NCBI GenBank assembly: GCA_018969225.1
Contig: JAGWYS010000004.1
Location: 1 to 42,764, forward strand
DNA from: Gemmatimonadota bacterium
GTDB lineage: Bacteria > Gemmatimonadota > Gemmatimonadetes > Gemmatimonadales > Gemmatimonadaceae
DNA length: 42,764 nucleotides
Direction: 5' to 3'
The notes below the pieces were generated by a model that saw only the letters and a program-made list of their open reading frames with translations, was not told where the DNA came from and did not search any database. Position numbers and translations under genes: made by a program. Positions 7,949 through 15,541 of this stretch are shown piece after piece. The stretch's first letter is position 1, and each line of letters starts with the position of its first letter.

Positions 7949-8263
7949 ATGGCGCTCCCCGACAAGGCCCGTCGCATGATGATCGAACGGGTCACCCGCC
8001 TGTTCGATCCCGACGAGGCCGCCGCCGCCGCCGACTTCGACCGTCCCCCGCGTCTCACCCATTCCGCCCTCGAGGCCTTCCGCATGTCCCGCTCCCGCGA
8101 CCGCATCCTGACCAACCTCGAGGAGATGTACCGCGAGGCCTTCGAGCGCGCCAAGGCCTCGGGGGACCCGGCGCAGATGACCGCGCTGGACTTCGCCTAC
8201 CGCCGCGAACAGCTGTACTTCGAGATCCTGCTGGACGTCCGCGACGCGCTGGAACGGCGGTAG
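7949..8263 (+). CDS. Small hypothetical protein
   Basis: 104 residues, mostly charged and helical. No recognised domain, signal peptide or membrane helix. Features seen: a basic N-terminus (MALPDKARRMMIERVTRLF), an Ala run, then LTHSALEAFRMSRSRDRILTNLEEMYREAFERAKASGD and DFAYRREQLYFEILLDVRDALERR, which suggest helical hairpins. Codon use is like the surrounding genes. The -10 hexamer directly before the ATG and a hairpin right after the stop (8268-8290) support it as a real single-gene unit. Confidence 0.65.
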   Translation: MALPDKARRMMIERVTRLFDPDEAAAAADFDRPPRLTHSALEAFRMSRSRDRILTNLEEMYREAFERAKASGDPAQMTALDFAYRREQLYFEILLDVRDALERR

Positions 8264-8267
8264 GGCC

Positions 8268-8290
8268 GGGGGGCGCGTTCCTGGCCCCCC
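8268..8290. terminator. GC hairpin between convergent genes
   Basis: GGGGGGC at 8268-8274 pairs with GCCCCCC at 8284-8290 around a 9-base loop. It follows the stop at 8263 and precedes the stop of the minus-strand doc gene. No T tract. Confidence 0.5.
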
Positions 8291-8292
8291 AC

Positions 8293-8679
8293 TCACTTGG
8301 CCGCGCGGGCCTCAAGCCACCTCGCGATGGCGTCCTCATCCGCGGCCCCAGTTGCCACATCCAGCATGAGGGCCACGATGTCCTCGGGGGTGGCGCGCAC
8401 CCGGACGCCGTTGAGGGCCAGGAACGTCACCGCCGCCATGTAGGCGGTCCGCTTGTTGGCATCCTGATAGCCGTGGTTCCGAGCCAGCCCGAACGCGTAG
8501 CTGGCGGCGCAGGCAAACAGCCCGGCGCCTTCGTACGCAAAGCGGTTGCGAGGGCGCCCCAGCGCCGACTCGATGCTGCCGGCATTCAGGATCCCGCGGT
8601 TGCCTCCATGTTGCCGTCGTTGGTCTTCTTGAATGGCGTCCACCACCGTCCGGTTCAGCCAGCGCGGTTCCCGGGTCAT
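8293..8679 (-). CDS. doc: Doc-type toxin (Fic/Doc family)
   Basis: 128 residues, the length of Doc. The active-site motif is HGYQDANKRTAY (His69 to Tyr80), which matches the Doc form HxFxDANKR rather than the Fic form HPFxxGNGR. NRGILNAGSIESALGRPRNRFAYEGAGLFACAASYAFGLARNH is the usual Doc N-terminal region. Doc of phage P1 phosphorylates EF-Tu and stops translation. Here it follows, by 18 bases, an AbrB-type gene that should be its antitoxin instead of the classical Phd. Confidence 0.93.
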   Translation of the reverse strand: MTREPRWLNRTVVDAIQEDQRRQHGGNRGILNAGSIESALGRPRNRFAYEGAGLFACAASYAFGLARNHGYQDANKRTAYMAAVTFLALNGVRVRATPEDIVALMLDVATGAADEDAIARWLEARAAK

Positions 8680-8697
8680 GCTGTCGCCACGCCGTGG

Positions 8698-8928
8698 TCA
8701 GACCTTGGCCAGTGCCGCCATCGCCGCGCGGGTTTCCTTGGCCAGTTCGGCGTACGCCTGCAGTGCGGCCTGCGTGGTGGGGTCCACGGTGGTCAGCAGG
8801 ATCCCCTCCGGCGTCTCCACGGCGTATAACTGGTCGTCCGGCGCGAGGTGCTGGCGGGTGGCCAGCTCCTTGGGGATGATGGCGCCAATGGAACCGCCGA
8901 TCTTGCGCAGGGTGATGGTGTGGACCAT
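8698..8928 (-). CDS. AbrB/MazE-family antitoxin
   Basis: 76 residues from the ATG at 8928. The N-terminal 45 residues (MVHTITLRKIGGSIGAIIPKEL, then DDQLYAVETPEGILLTTVD) are the swapped-hairpin SpoVT-AbrB DNA-binding fold. The helical C-terminus (TQAALQAYAELAKETRAAMAALAKV) should wrap and block the toxin. The start is preceded by GGAG with suitable spacing; a longer reading from 8982 adds residues with no homology. It is first in the operon with doc, the usual antitoxin-first order that permits autoregulation through the AT-rich palindrome upstream. Confidence 0.88.
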   Translation of the reverse strand: MVHTITLRKIGGSIGAIIPKELATRQHLAPDDQLYAVETPEGILLTTVDPTTQAALQAYAELAKETRAAMAALAKV

Positions 8929-8980
8929 GGAGCGTCTCCGGATGGAAGCGAGGGGTGCGCGCACCGCCCCCGTCCACAAC

Positions 8981-8995
8981 AATATAACTAATATT
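8981..8995 (-). promoter_or_regulatory. AT-rich palindrome, putative promoter/operator of the AbrB-Doc operon
   Basis: AATAT (8981-8985) and ATATT (8991-8995) form an inverted repeat in the most AT-rich spot of the window. On the minus strand TATATT (8986-8981) could be the -10, with CTGTCG 18 bases further upstream as a -35. It lies 52 bases before the antitoxin start, where an autoregulatory operator is expected. Confidence 0.5.
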
Positions 8996-9036
8996 AAACA
9001 GGAACGACAGGATTGCGGGGGCGTCGCGTCAGGGCG

Positions 9037-9747
9037 TCAATCGGCGGGTACCCCGGGGGTGCGGCTCGCTGTCCCCGCCGACGTCCCCGCCTCCCGCAGC
9101 GCCCGCTGGGTGATCCGCGCCACCAGCGCCCCCAGCCCCACCGTGGCCGCCACCCCGGTCCACAGCACCCACGGCGGCAGCGCCCCCCCGGCGGTGGGGG
9201 ACGCCCCCGCGCGCCCGAAGGCGCTGTACGACGCGATGATGGGGGTCATGGCCAGCGTGGCCACCACGAAATCGCGCAGCCGCACCCGCGTCACCGCCAG
9301 CGCGTAGTTGGAGAGCACGAAGGGGATCGCCGGCGACAGGCGCATCAGCACCATCAGCCGCAGTCCGTCCTCCCCCACCACCCGGTCGATCACCGACAGC
9401 GTGGGGTGCGACGCGATCTTCCGCGCCACCCACGCGCGCAGCACCGTGCGCCCCAGCAGGAACGCCAAAGTCCCCCCGATGGTGGCCCCGGCCAGCGCGA
9501 GCGCCGTCCCCTTGGCCACCCCGAAGATCGCCCCTCCCGCCATGATCAGCAGGAACGCGGGGAGCATCAGCACGACCGCCGCCACGTAGGCGCCCACGTA
9601 GGCCACCGGCGCCCACATGCCCAGCGTCTCCACCCACGCCGTCACCGCCGGCAAGTACGGCGACACGAGCCGCCCCACCCCGATCCCCAGGAAGATCGGG
9701 AGCACCATCCCGGCCAGTCGGCCCATGGTCGTCAGCAGTGCGCGCAT
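9037..9747 (-). CDS. TVP38/TMEM64 family membrane protein (DedA-like)
   Basis: 236 residues with about five or six hydrophobic segments (about 8-28, 43-62, 63-100, 150-170, 195-220). The core motif is seen in LMLPAFLLIMAGGAIFGVAKGTALALAGATIGGTLAFLLGR (the family's P......G..FG...G......G...G....F..GR) and in LRLMVLMRLSPAIPFVLSNYALAVTRVRLRDFVVAT (R..P..P....NY..G.t.v....F...T). The family is linked to lipid scrambling and undecaprenyl-phosphate or phospholipid transport; substrate here is unknown. TATAGT sits 5 bases before the ATG, which supports this start and a leaderless transcript. Confidence 0.92.
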   Translation of the reverse strand: MRALLTTMGRLAGMVLPIFLGIGVGRLVSPYLPAVTAWVETLGMWAPVAYVGAYVAAVVLMLPAFLLIMAGGAIFGVAKGTALALAGATIGGTLAFLLGRTVLRAWVARKIASHPTLSVIDRVVGEDGLRLMVLMRLSPAIPFVLSNYALAVTRVRLRDFVVATLAMTPIIASYSAFGRAGASPTAGGALPPWVLWTGVAATVGLGALVARITQRALREAGTSAGTASRTPGVPAD

Positions 9748-9758
9748 CCCGAACTATA
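9748..9758 (-). promoter_or_regulatory. Putative -10 element five bases before the TVP38-family start
   Basis: On the minus strand TATAGT (9758-9753) then TCGGG then the ATG. A near-consensus -10 with no room for a ribosome binding site. Confidence 0.55.
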
Positions 9759-9806
9759 GCCGGCGCCGCCCTTGCGGGTTCCCACGGCGGGCCGGACGTT
9801 CTTCGC

Positions 9807-10682
9807 ATGCCTCCCACGATCCGGTCACGATTCCATGCGCGGCTGCGCACCCCGGTCCTGCTCGCCACCGCCCTGCTGCTGGCGCTGCCGCGCATTGCCC
9901 ACGCCACCTGGTCGGTCATCGCCGTTGACCTCGCCACCGGACGCGTGGTCATCGCCTCGGCCACCTGCGTCAACCGCGACGCCGCCTTCCTGAGCGGCAT
10001 CCAGGCGGTGGTCGTCCCCGGCAAGGGGGTGGCCGCCTGCCAGGCCGGTGTGGACGGCACCCACGCCAACCAGATGCTCGTCTACCGCGAGTTGCAGAAG
10101 GGGACCCCCCCCGAGCGCATCCTGGATCTCCTCTCCGCCGATCCCGCCTACCAGTCCCGGCAGTTCGGGATCGTGGACCTGCAGGGGCGCAGCGCGGGGC
10201 ACTCGGGGCTGTCCAACGGCTACGTCACGCAGGACATCCAGGGGCGGGTGCCAGGGACGCAGATCTACTACAGCATTCAGGGGAACATTCTCCGCCCGGG
10301 GGACGTGATCCCCAACGCCGTGCGCGCCTTCGAGCAGACCCAGGGGGCGCTCACCGACCGCGTGATGGCCGCGCTGGAGACCGCCGACCAGTACGGCGGC
10401 GACAGCCGGTGCACCTGCCCGCCGCGCCCCGAGGGGAGCGCCCCGCCGCCCATCCCCTGCGAAGGGCGCACCAGCTACGTCGCGTACATCCTCATGAGCG
10501 ACCCCACCGACCGCAGCGGCGACAGCCACAGCAACGGCCAGTACGCCATGTACCTCACCGTGGCGCAACCCGAACAGGGCGGGCCGCACGCCATCGTGCC
10601 CGGCGAGAACCTCAACCCGGTGAAGACCCTCCGCCTGCGCTACGACCGGTGGCGCAAGGCGCAGCCCCGGAGCTTCCGGTGA
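9807..10682 (+). CDS. Exported DUF1028 family protein
   Basis: 291 residues from the ATG at 9807; earlier in-frame codons run into the divergent promoter. A signal peptide (LLATALLLALPRIAHA) ends just before TWSVIAVDLATGRVVIASATCV, which is the DUF1028 N-terminus. After cleavage the exposed Thr-Trp-Ser could be an N-terminal nucleophile, as the family has been placed with Ntn hydrolases. GVAACQAGVDGTHANQMLVYRELQKGTPPERILDLLSADP and SRQFGIVDLQGRSAGHSG are further family motifs. The protein also has a Cys-rich stretch near residue 200 (CTCPPRP) and a C-terminal region with DRSGDSHSNGQYAMYLTV. It overlaps the PEBP gene by GTGA. Confidence 0.85.
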   Translation: MPPTIRSRFHARLRTPVLLATALLLALPRIAHATWSVIAVDLATGRVVIASATCVNRDAAFLSGIQAVVVPGKGVAACQAGVDGTHANQMLVYRELQKGTPPERILDLLSADPAYQSRQFGIVDLQGRSAGHSGLSNGYVTQDIQGRVPGTQIYYSIQGNILRPGDVIPNAVRAFEQTQGALTDRVMAALETADQYGGDSRCTCPPRPEGSAPPPIPCEGRTSYVAYILMSDPTDRSGDSHSNGQYAMYLTVAQPEQGGPHAIVPGENLNPVKTLRLRYDRWRKAQPRSFR

Positions 10683-11296
10683 GCGCGGGGCCATGCGTTC
10701 TCCGCCTGCGCGTCCTCCGCGCCATGGGCGCCGCCGTGCTGGCGGCGGCGGGGACCCACGCCGCCGCCCCCGCGGCCGACGCGCAGCCGCGTCCCGCCAT
10801 CCGCGTCATGACGCTCACCTCGCCGGCGTTCCCCAGTGGCGGGCTCATCCCCGACCCGCACACGCAGCGCGGGCGCGACGTGTCGCCGCCGCTGGCGTGG
10901 AGCGGCGCCCCCGACTCGGTGAAGTCGTTCGTGCTGCTGGTGCACGACGCCGACGCCGCCGCGGGCGACGGGACCGACGACCTGCTGCACTGGCTGGCGT
11001 GGAACATCCCCGCCACCGCCACGGGGTTCCCCGCGGGGGTCCCCGCCGGCGCGCAGCGCCCCGACGGGATGCGGCAGGTCAGCGTGTCGGGACCGTACTA
11101 CCGCGGCCCGGCCGCGCCGGCCACCGGGCCGGCGCACCACTACGTGTTCGAGCTGTACGCACTGGACGTCCCCGTGAACGTGGCCCCCACGGGGATGACC
11201 CCCGCCGCCACCCGCGCCGCGGTGCTGGCGGCCATGGCCGGCCACGTGCGCGGCAAGGGGGTGCTGGTGGGGCGCTACCAGCGCCCCGCACCGTAG
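10679..11296 (+). CDS. YbhB/YbcL-family (PEBP, Raf kinase inhibitor-like) protein, exported
   Basis: 205 residues from a GTG that overlaps the previous stop (GTGA at 10679-10682). The N-terminus (RVLRAMGAAVLAAAGTHAAAPAADAQ) looks like a signal peptide; ATG at 10724 is an alternative start. The PEBP fold is clear: LTSPAFPSGG, RGRDVSPPLAWSGAPDSVKSFVLLVHDADA, LLHWLAWNIPAT, GPYYRGPAAPATGPAHHYVFELYALD. These hold the conserved ligand pocket (DxD, HW, GP..PP-type, HHY). Bacterial members bind small phosphate-like ligands, but the physiological ligand is unknown. It is cotranscribed with the DUF1028 gene. Confidence 0.93.
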   Translation: MSAGPCVLRLRVLRAMGAAVLAAAGTHAAAPAADAQPRPAIRVMTLTSPAFPSGGLIPDPHTQRGRDVSPPLAWSGAPDSVKSFVLLVHDADAAAGDGTDDLLHWLAWNIPATATGFPAGVPAGAQRPDGMRQVSVSGPYYRGPAAPATGPAHHYVFELYALDVPVNVAPTGMTPAATRAAVLAAMAGHVRGKGVLVGRYQRPAP

Positions 11297-11314
11297 GGCG
11301 GGGGAGAAACGCCA

Positions 11315-11345
11315 GCGGCGCACGAGGGGCTGCCCCGTGCGCCGC
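11315..11345. terminator. Strong hairpin between convergent genes
   Basis: GCGGCGCAC at 11315-11323 pairs with GTGCGCCGC at 11337-11345; an inner GGGG/CCCC stem (11326-11329 with 11333-11336) closes a 3-base loop, with GA bulged. It lies between the stops of the PEBP and M14 genes. Confidence 0.55.
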
Positions 11346-11389
11346 CGTGCCACCGGCCGCCCGTCCCGGCGCGGTCCGGCAGGCTCCGC

Positions 11390-14191
11390 CTACTGCAGCG
11401 GCTTCGCCGGCCGCTGGAACCCGCCGTCGAGCGCGTTGAGCAGCAGCTTGTAGGTGCCGTGCGGCTGCGACCGGAAGAGGATCTCCGGGCCGAACAGCCA
11501 CAGCGTCCCCTTCCCCACCTGCGCCTCCGCCATCGCCACGCCCCCCTTGAGCTTCTCCTGCCCCCACGCCCACCCGGAGCGCAGCGGCGTGGCGGTGTCG
11601 AAGGTGGCCAGCGGCCGCACCCCCTTGGCCGCGGCGTCGGCGCCCAGCTTCATCACGGGGCTCGCGTCGAACATCACCGCCGGGCGCGGCGCCATCCCCG
11701 TGGCAATCGTCGCGCTCGTGTCCAGCGCCACCTCCAGCAGCGAGCCAGGGATGTAGTACTGCTCGCCGGGGAGCGGGCGACCGGTGGCGTCCGTCATGTA
11801 GTTCTCGATGGGGAGCCCCAGCTGCCGCCCCACGTTGATGGACGAGCCCACGGCCACGAGGCGCCCGCCGGCCTCCAGGAACGCCTTGAGCGACGGGATC
11901 GTGCGGTCGGAGATCCGCCCCAGCTGCCGCCGGAACTCGGCGGGGATGAGCGTGGTGTCGGGGGAGCCGCCAAAGCCCATCCCGGCCCCGGCCGCCGACA
12001 CCATCCCGTCGGTCAGCACCAGCACGTCGTACTTGGCCTTCAGGTTCCCCGCGTCCAGCTCCTGCGGGAACACCACCGTGTACGGCACCTCGAAGCGCTC
12101 CAGGATGAGGCGCGTCCACCCGCTGGGCATGTTGCCGCCGTACCGGTCGGCCAGCGCCACGCGCAGCGGCTGCACCGGCTGCGCGCCAGCCGGCGCCTTG
12201 GCGGCCGGCGCGAAGGTCACCCCCAGCTCGGCGGCCGCCTTGTTCACCACCGCCGCGGCCTTGGCGCCCCCCGGGATGAACCAGGTGCCCGCCGGCCAGT
12301 CGGTGGCGCCGTCACGGAAGCCCGCCGGCGCCCGGCGCGCCTTCACCCCGGCCGCGGCCAGCCGGTTCCCCACCGTGATGGCGTCGTTCACCTCGGGGCG
12401 GATGAAGTACCCCGCCTTGCCGGCAGCCACCACCCCGGTCGGCATCGCCGTCACGTCGGGGACCTTCTCGAAGGGGCCGCTGAAGCCGTCCAGGATGCGG
12501 TCGAACTGCACCCCCATCTGGTACGCCAGCGTCCACCCGGCGTTGTCATACGGCGGGATCGGCGGCCCGCCGGGGTAGCGGAAGTCGTTGGGGTGGTCCT
12601 GCGGCTCGAACATGTCCAGCACGTGCGAGCGGAACGCCTGCGCGGTGAGCACCACCCACGAGCCCTTGGGGTACGCCTTCCCCGCCACCGTGAAGTCGGC
12701 GGTGGCGCGGTGCACCGTCACCCCCGAGCGCTGCAGCGCCTGGATGAACTTGGTGGCGGTGGGGAAGTCGGGCTGCGCGCTGCTCAGGATGTAGCCGCGC
12801 GGGTCGCGGTTCTCCGGCTGCCGGAGCAGCGCCATGTAGCGGTCATTGGCCACGGCGCTGGCCACGCTGGCGCCCTGCCCGCCACCGCGCGGCCCCCCCG
12901 CGCGTCCCCCTTCCGCCGGCCCCGCACCCGCGCGGTCCTTGGTGATCTGCGCCACCATCGCGTCCACCCGCTTGGGGGAGATTGTCCAGCTGTCCTTGGT
13001 CCCCGCCTCGATCGCGTCGCGCCCCATCCGCCAGCGGTTGAACAGGAACGTCTCGCGGTAGCGCGACGCCAGGTCCAGGAAGGCGTAGTTGGCCGACACC
13101 GAGTAGTCGATGGACTGCCGGAACTTCCACACCTGCGGCTCGATGGGGAACGGCAGCCCCGCCGACCGGAGCTGCCGCTCGGGGACCAGCGCCACGCGCA
13201 TCGGCGTGGGGTTGCCGATGGTCTCGGTGAGGATGCCGATCACGTTGTGGTAGTACGCCACCGTGCGCAGCCCGCCGTTCCACCAGGTGCTGTAGTTGGA
13301 GCCCGCCCGGAAGGTGAGCCCCGGCTTCCGCTCCAGCACGAAGCGGTGGTTGAGCGCCGCCCCCACGAGGTCCAGCCCGGTGATCATCGCCGGGTGGAAC
13401 CAGTAGTTGGCGGGGTCGCGGTAGGGCGGGGCCGCCATCACCGTCCCGGTGGGGCCGGTCTGGTGGTGGTTGTACATGATCTGCGGGTGCCAGTCGATGA
13501 ACATCGCGCGCGAGACGTTCTGCGTCTCCTTGAGCGCGTTCATGTACGAGTCGCGGTTGTTGTCGTGCCCCGCGTACTTCTCGTACAGCCGCGGGATGGT
13601 GCCCGTGGTGCGCTTGAGCGGATCCGCCTCCTTCATGTACCAGTCGGAGACCAGCTCCATCCCGTCGGGGTTGGCGTGCGCCATCAGGATGATGCAGTCG
13701 TCCAGGATGCGGCGCGTCTCGGCGTCGGTGCGGCTGGCCAGCTGCCACAGCGTCTCGATCAGCTGCTGCGCCCCCAGCACCTCGGTGGCGTGCAGCCCGC
13801 CGTCGATCCAGAACACCACCTTCCCCTCGGCGGCCATCGCCGCCGCCGCCGCCGAGTCCACCCCCTCGGCGGTGGCCAGCTTGCGCGAGATCTCGCGGTA
13901 GTGGTCCAGCCGCGCGTGGTTCGCGGGGCTGGTCACGATCGCCATGATCTGGGGGCGCCCCTCTTCGGTGAGCCCGATGGTGTCCAGCGACACGCGGTCG
14001 CTCTCCCGCGCCACCGTGATGAAGTACTGGTGGAGGCGGGTGTAGTTGGGGAGGACATAGTCGGCCCCGATGTCGTGCCCGAAGAACTCCTTGGGCGACG
14101 TCAGGCGCCCTTGGGCGACCGCTGCGGTGGCGGGGAGCGCACTGCCCGCGAGGAGGACGGCGATGGCCGTCCGGCGGAGGTGCTGCAGCAT
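11390..14191 (-). CDS. Exported M14-family zinc carboxypeptidase
   Basis: 933 residues. A signal peptide (about 1-27, ending TAAVAQG) sends it to the periplasm or outside. The M14 domain fills about 35-420: zinc ligands His134 and Glu137 in DGGLHATE, His235 in FIDWHPQIMYNHH, and the likely catalytic Glu323 in ILTETIGNPTP. MAHANPDGMELV is another family landmark. The C-terminal half (about 470-930) includes a region like a class I glutamine amidotransferase/ThuA-type domain (YDVLVLTDGMVSA, LKAFLEAGGRLVAVGSS) and beta-rich stretches. Such large secreted peptidases are common in this kind of bacterium, probably for peptide scavenging. No operon partner. Confidence 0.92.
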   Translation of the reverse strand: MLQHLRRTAIAVLLAGSALPATAAVAQGRLTSPKEFFGHDIGADYVLPNYTRLHQYFITVARESDRVSLDTIGLTEEGRPQIMAIVTSPANHARLDHYREISRKLATAEGVDSAAAAAMAAEGKVVFWIDGGLHATEVLGAQQLIETLWQLASRTDAETRRILDDCIILMAHANPDGMELVSDWYMKEADPLKRTTGTIPRLYEKYAGHDNNRDSYMNALKETQNVSRAMFIDWHPQIMYNHHQTGPTGTVMAAPPYRDPANYWFHPAMITGLDLVGAALNHRFVLERKPGLTFRAGSNYSTWWNGGLRTVAYYHNVIGILTETIGNPTPMRVALVPERQLRSAGLPFPIEPQVWKFRQSIDYSVSANYAFLDLASRYRETFLFNRWRMGRDAIEAGTKDSWTISPKRVDAMVAQITKDRAGAGPAEGGRAGGPRGGGQGASVASAVANDRYMALLRQPENRDPRGYILSSAQPDFPTATKFIQALQRSGVTVHRATADFTVAGKAYPKGSWVVLTAQAFRSHVLDMFEPQDHPNDFRYPGGPPIPPYDNAGWTLAYQMGVQFDRILDGFSGPFEKVPDVTAMPTGVVAAGKAGYFIRPEVNDAITVGNRLAAAGVKARRAPAGFRDGATDWPAGTWFIPGGAKAAAVVNKAAAELGVTFAPAAKAPAGAQPVQPLRVALADRYGGNMPSGWTRLILERFEVPYTVVFPQELDAGNLKAKYDVLVLTDGMVSAAGAGMGFGGSPDTTLIPAEFRRQLGRISDRTIPSLKAFLEAGGRLVAVGSSINVGRQLGLPIENYMTDATGRPLPGEQYYIPGSLLEVALDTSATIATGMAPRPAVMFDASPVMKLGADAAAKGVRPLATFDTATPLRSGWAWGQEKLKGGVAMAEAQVGKGTLWLFGPEILFRSQPHGTYKLLLNALDGGFQRPAKPLQ

Positions 14192-14316
14192 GGGAAGGCG
14201 GGGAGGATGGTGAAAGGGCGGCGGGATGGGCTCCCGGGACCCCCCGGACCCTCCCGCCGCACCAACCTACGCACCGGGCGCCCCCCTCGCTGTGCGCCCG
14301 GTTCCACCGCCGCCGC

Positions 14317-14805
14317 CTACCGCGCGGTCACCTGCCAGACCATCCCCTTTTCCGTGTGCGCGCGGCCGTCTCGCGCCGGCATGAGACAGGCCAGGATGTA
14401 CCGCCCCGGCTTGACGCGCAGCGCCAGCAGCGCCTCCTGCCCGGCGGCGATCACCTGCGTCTGCCCCACCGCCACCATCCACGCGGGGATGATCCCCTTG
14501 TTGTGGTAGGTGTCCAGGAACTCCGACAGGGTGCGGTTGGCGGGGAGCTCCAGCACCGCCAGCTGGTGGAGGTCGGCGCCGTCGTTCGTCAGGTTGAACA
14601 CCACCACCCCCGAGGCGATGGTGGCCGGCGTCTTGAAGGCGTAGTCGATGGCCGAGACGCGCACCACCGTGGCGCGGGGCGAGGCCGACGCGGCGGCCGG
14701 AGGAGTGGCCGCCTTCGCCTGGCCGTGGACCGGGGCGGGGGCGGCCAGCAGCGCCGCCAGGGGAACAAGGGCAACCTGCGCCATCACGTGCGTGACCTGC
14801 CGCAT
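14317..14805 (-). CDS. Exported cupredoxin-like (type 1 copper) protein
   Basis: 162 residues from the ATG at 14805, chosen because GGAGGTG lies five bases upstream (14817-14811). A signal peptide covers about 1-28 (LAALLAAPAPVHGQA). The rest is a small beta barrel: VRVSAIDYAFKTPATIASGVVVFNLTNDGADLHQL, then RYILACLMPARDGRAHTEKGMVWQV. His80, Cys140, His150 and Met155 sit where type 1 copper ligands are expected (C-x9-H-x4-M), so a blue-copper electron carrier or copper-binding role is likely. It is divergent from a His-rich exported protein gene, which adds to the metal theme. Confidence 0.8.
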   Translation of the reverse strand: MRQVTHVMAQVALVPLAALLAAPAPVHGQAKAATPPAAASASPRATVVRVSAIDYAFKTPATIASGVVVFNLTNDGADLHQLAVLELPANRTLSEFLDTYHNKGIIPAWMVAVGQTQVIAAGQEALLALRVKPGRYILACLMPARDGRAHTEKGMVWQVTAR

Positions 14806-15016
14806 GGGACCACCTCCGCAAGGACTGGGTGCCAACAATGCTGTCACAGGGATAACCCGTGCGCCCCCGGGGCCGGTTCCTGTGCGGCCCTCGCGTCATC
14901 GCGGGGAACCCGGCCCCATTGCTCCCGGGCGGACGCCATTCCAGAGTTCGGGGACATCCGCGGGCGTCCCCAGTGGAAGGACGACGCCCACCGCTCCGCC
15001 ATCACGAGGTCACCGC

Positions 15017-15493
15017 ATGCGCCTGTCCCCCCTGTCCTTCGCCGCGGCCCTGCTGGCCGCCCTCCCCGCCGCCGCCGCCGCGCAGGCGGGGGGGCACGCC
15101 GGCCATCAGGGCGGCCACCAGATGAACCACGGCGCCATGCACCAGGAGGAGGGGCACGCCGCTAGCGGCTGGAAGGCGCTGGACGCCTATCACGCCCTCA
15201 TGATGGCCACCTGGCACCCCGCCAAGGACAAGGGGGACATGGCGCCGCTGAAGGCGCAGGTGGCGGCGATGGTGGAGGCCGCGCAGGGGGTGGCGGCCTC
15301 CACCCCGCCGGCAGGGTGCGCCACCTCGGCGCTGAAGAAGGCGGCGGCGGCGCTGCCGGCCGACACCCGGAAGGTGGCCGACCTGGTGGCCAAGGGCGCC
15401 GCCGACGCGGCGCTCAAGGAGGCGCTCAAGGCGCTGCACGACCAGTTCGAGGTGCTCGAGCACGGCTGCCAGCCCAAGGCGGGCGCCAAGTAG
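15017..15493 (+). CDS. Exported His-rich hypothetical protein
   Basis: 158 residues from the ATG at 15017, with GAGG about 7 bases upstream. A signal peptide (LSFAAALLAALPAAAAAQA) is followed by a short His/Gly/Met-rich tail, GGHAGHQGGHQMNHGAMHQ, about residues 25-43, suited to bind copper or another metal. The remainder is a helical bundle (WKALDAYHALMMATWHPAKDKGD, MAPLKAQVAAMVEAAQGV, LKKAAAALPADTRKVADLVAKGA, LKEALKALHDQFEVLEHGC) with two cysteines. No named family is recognised. The 211 bases between it and the cupredoxin gene hold the divergent promoters but no clear hexamers. Confidence 0.75.
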   Translation: MRLSPLSFAAALLAALPAAAAAQAGGHAGHQGGHQMNHGAMHQEEGHAASGWKALDAYHALMMATWHPAKDKGDMAPLKAQVAAMVEAAQGVAASTPPAGCATSALKKAAAALPADTRKVADLVAKGAADAALKEALKALHDQFEVLEHGCQPKAGAK

Positions 15494-15500
15494 CCACACT

Positions 15501-15532
15501 GGGGCGGGTGCCGGCACCGCGGCGCCCGCCCC
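15501..15532. terminator. Strong hairpin between convergent genes
   Basis: GGGGCGGGTGCC at 15501-15512 pairs with GGCGCCCGCCCC at 15521-15532 (12 pairs, one G-T) around an 8-base loop. It serves both the His-rich protein gene and the S9 peptidase gene; no T tract. Confidence 0.65.
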
Positions 15533-15541
15533 ACGCATGCG

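Noticed and set aside
11459-14509. A 1016-codon plus-strand open frame opposite the M14 peptidase gene
   Set aside because: It is a shadow frame in GC-rich DNA: rich in Arg, His, Gly, no domains, while the opposite strand has a complete peptidase with signal peptide and catalytic residues.
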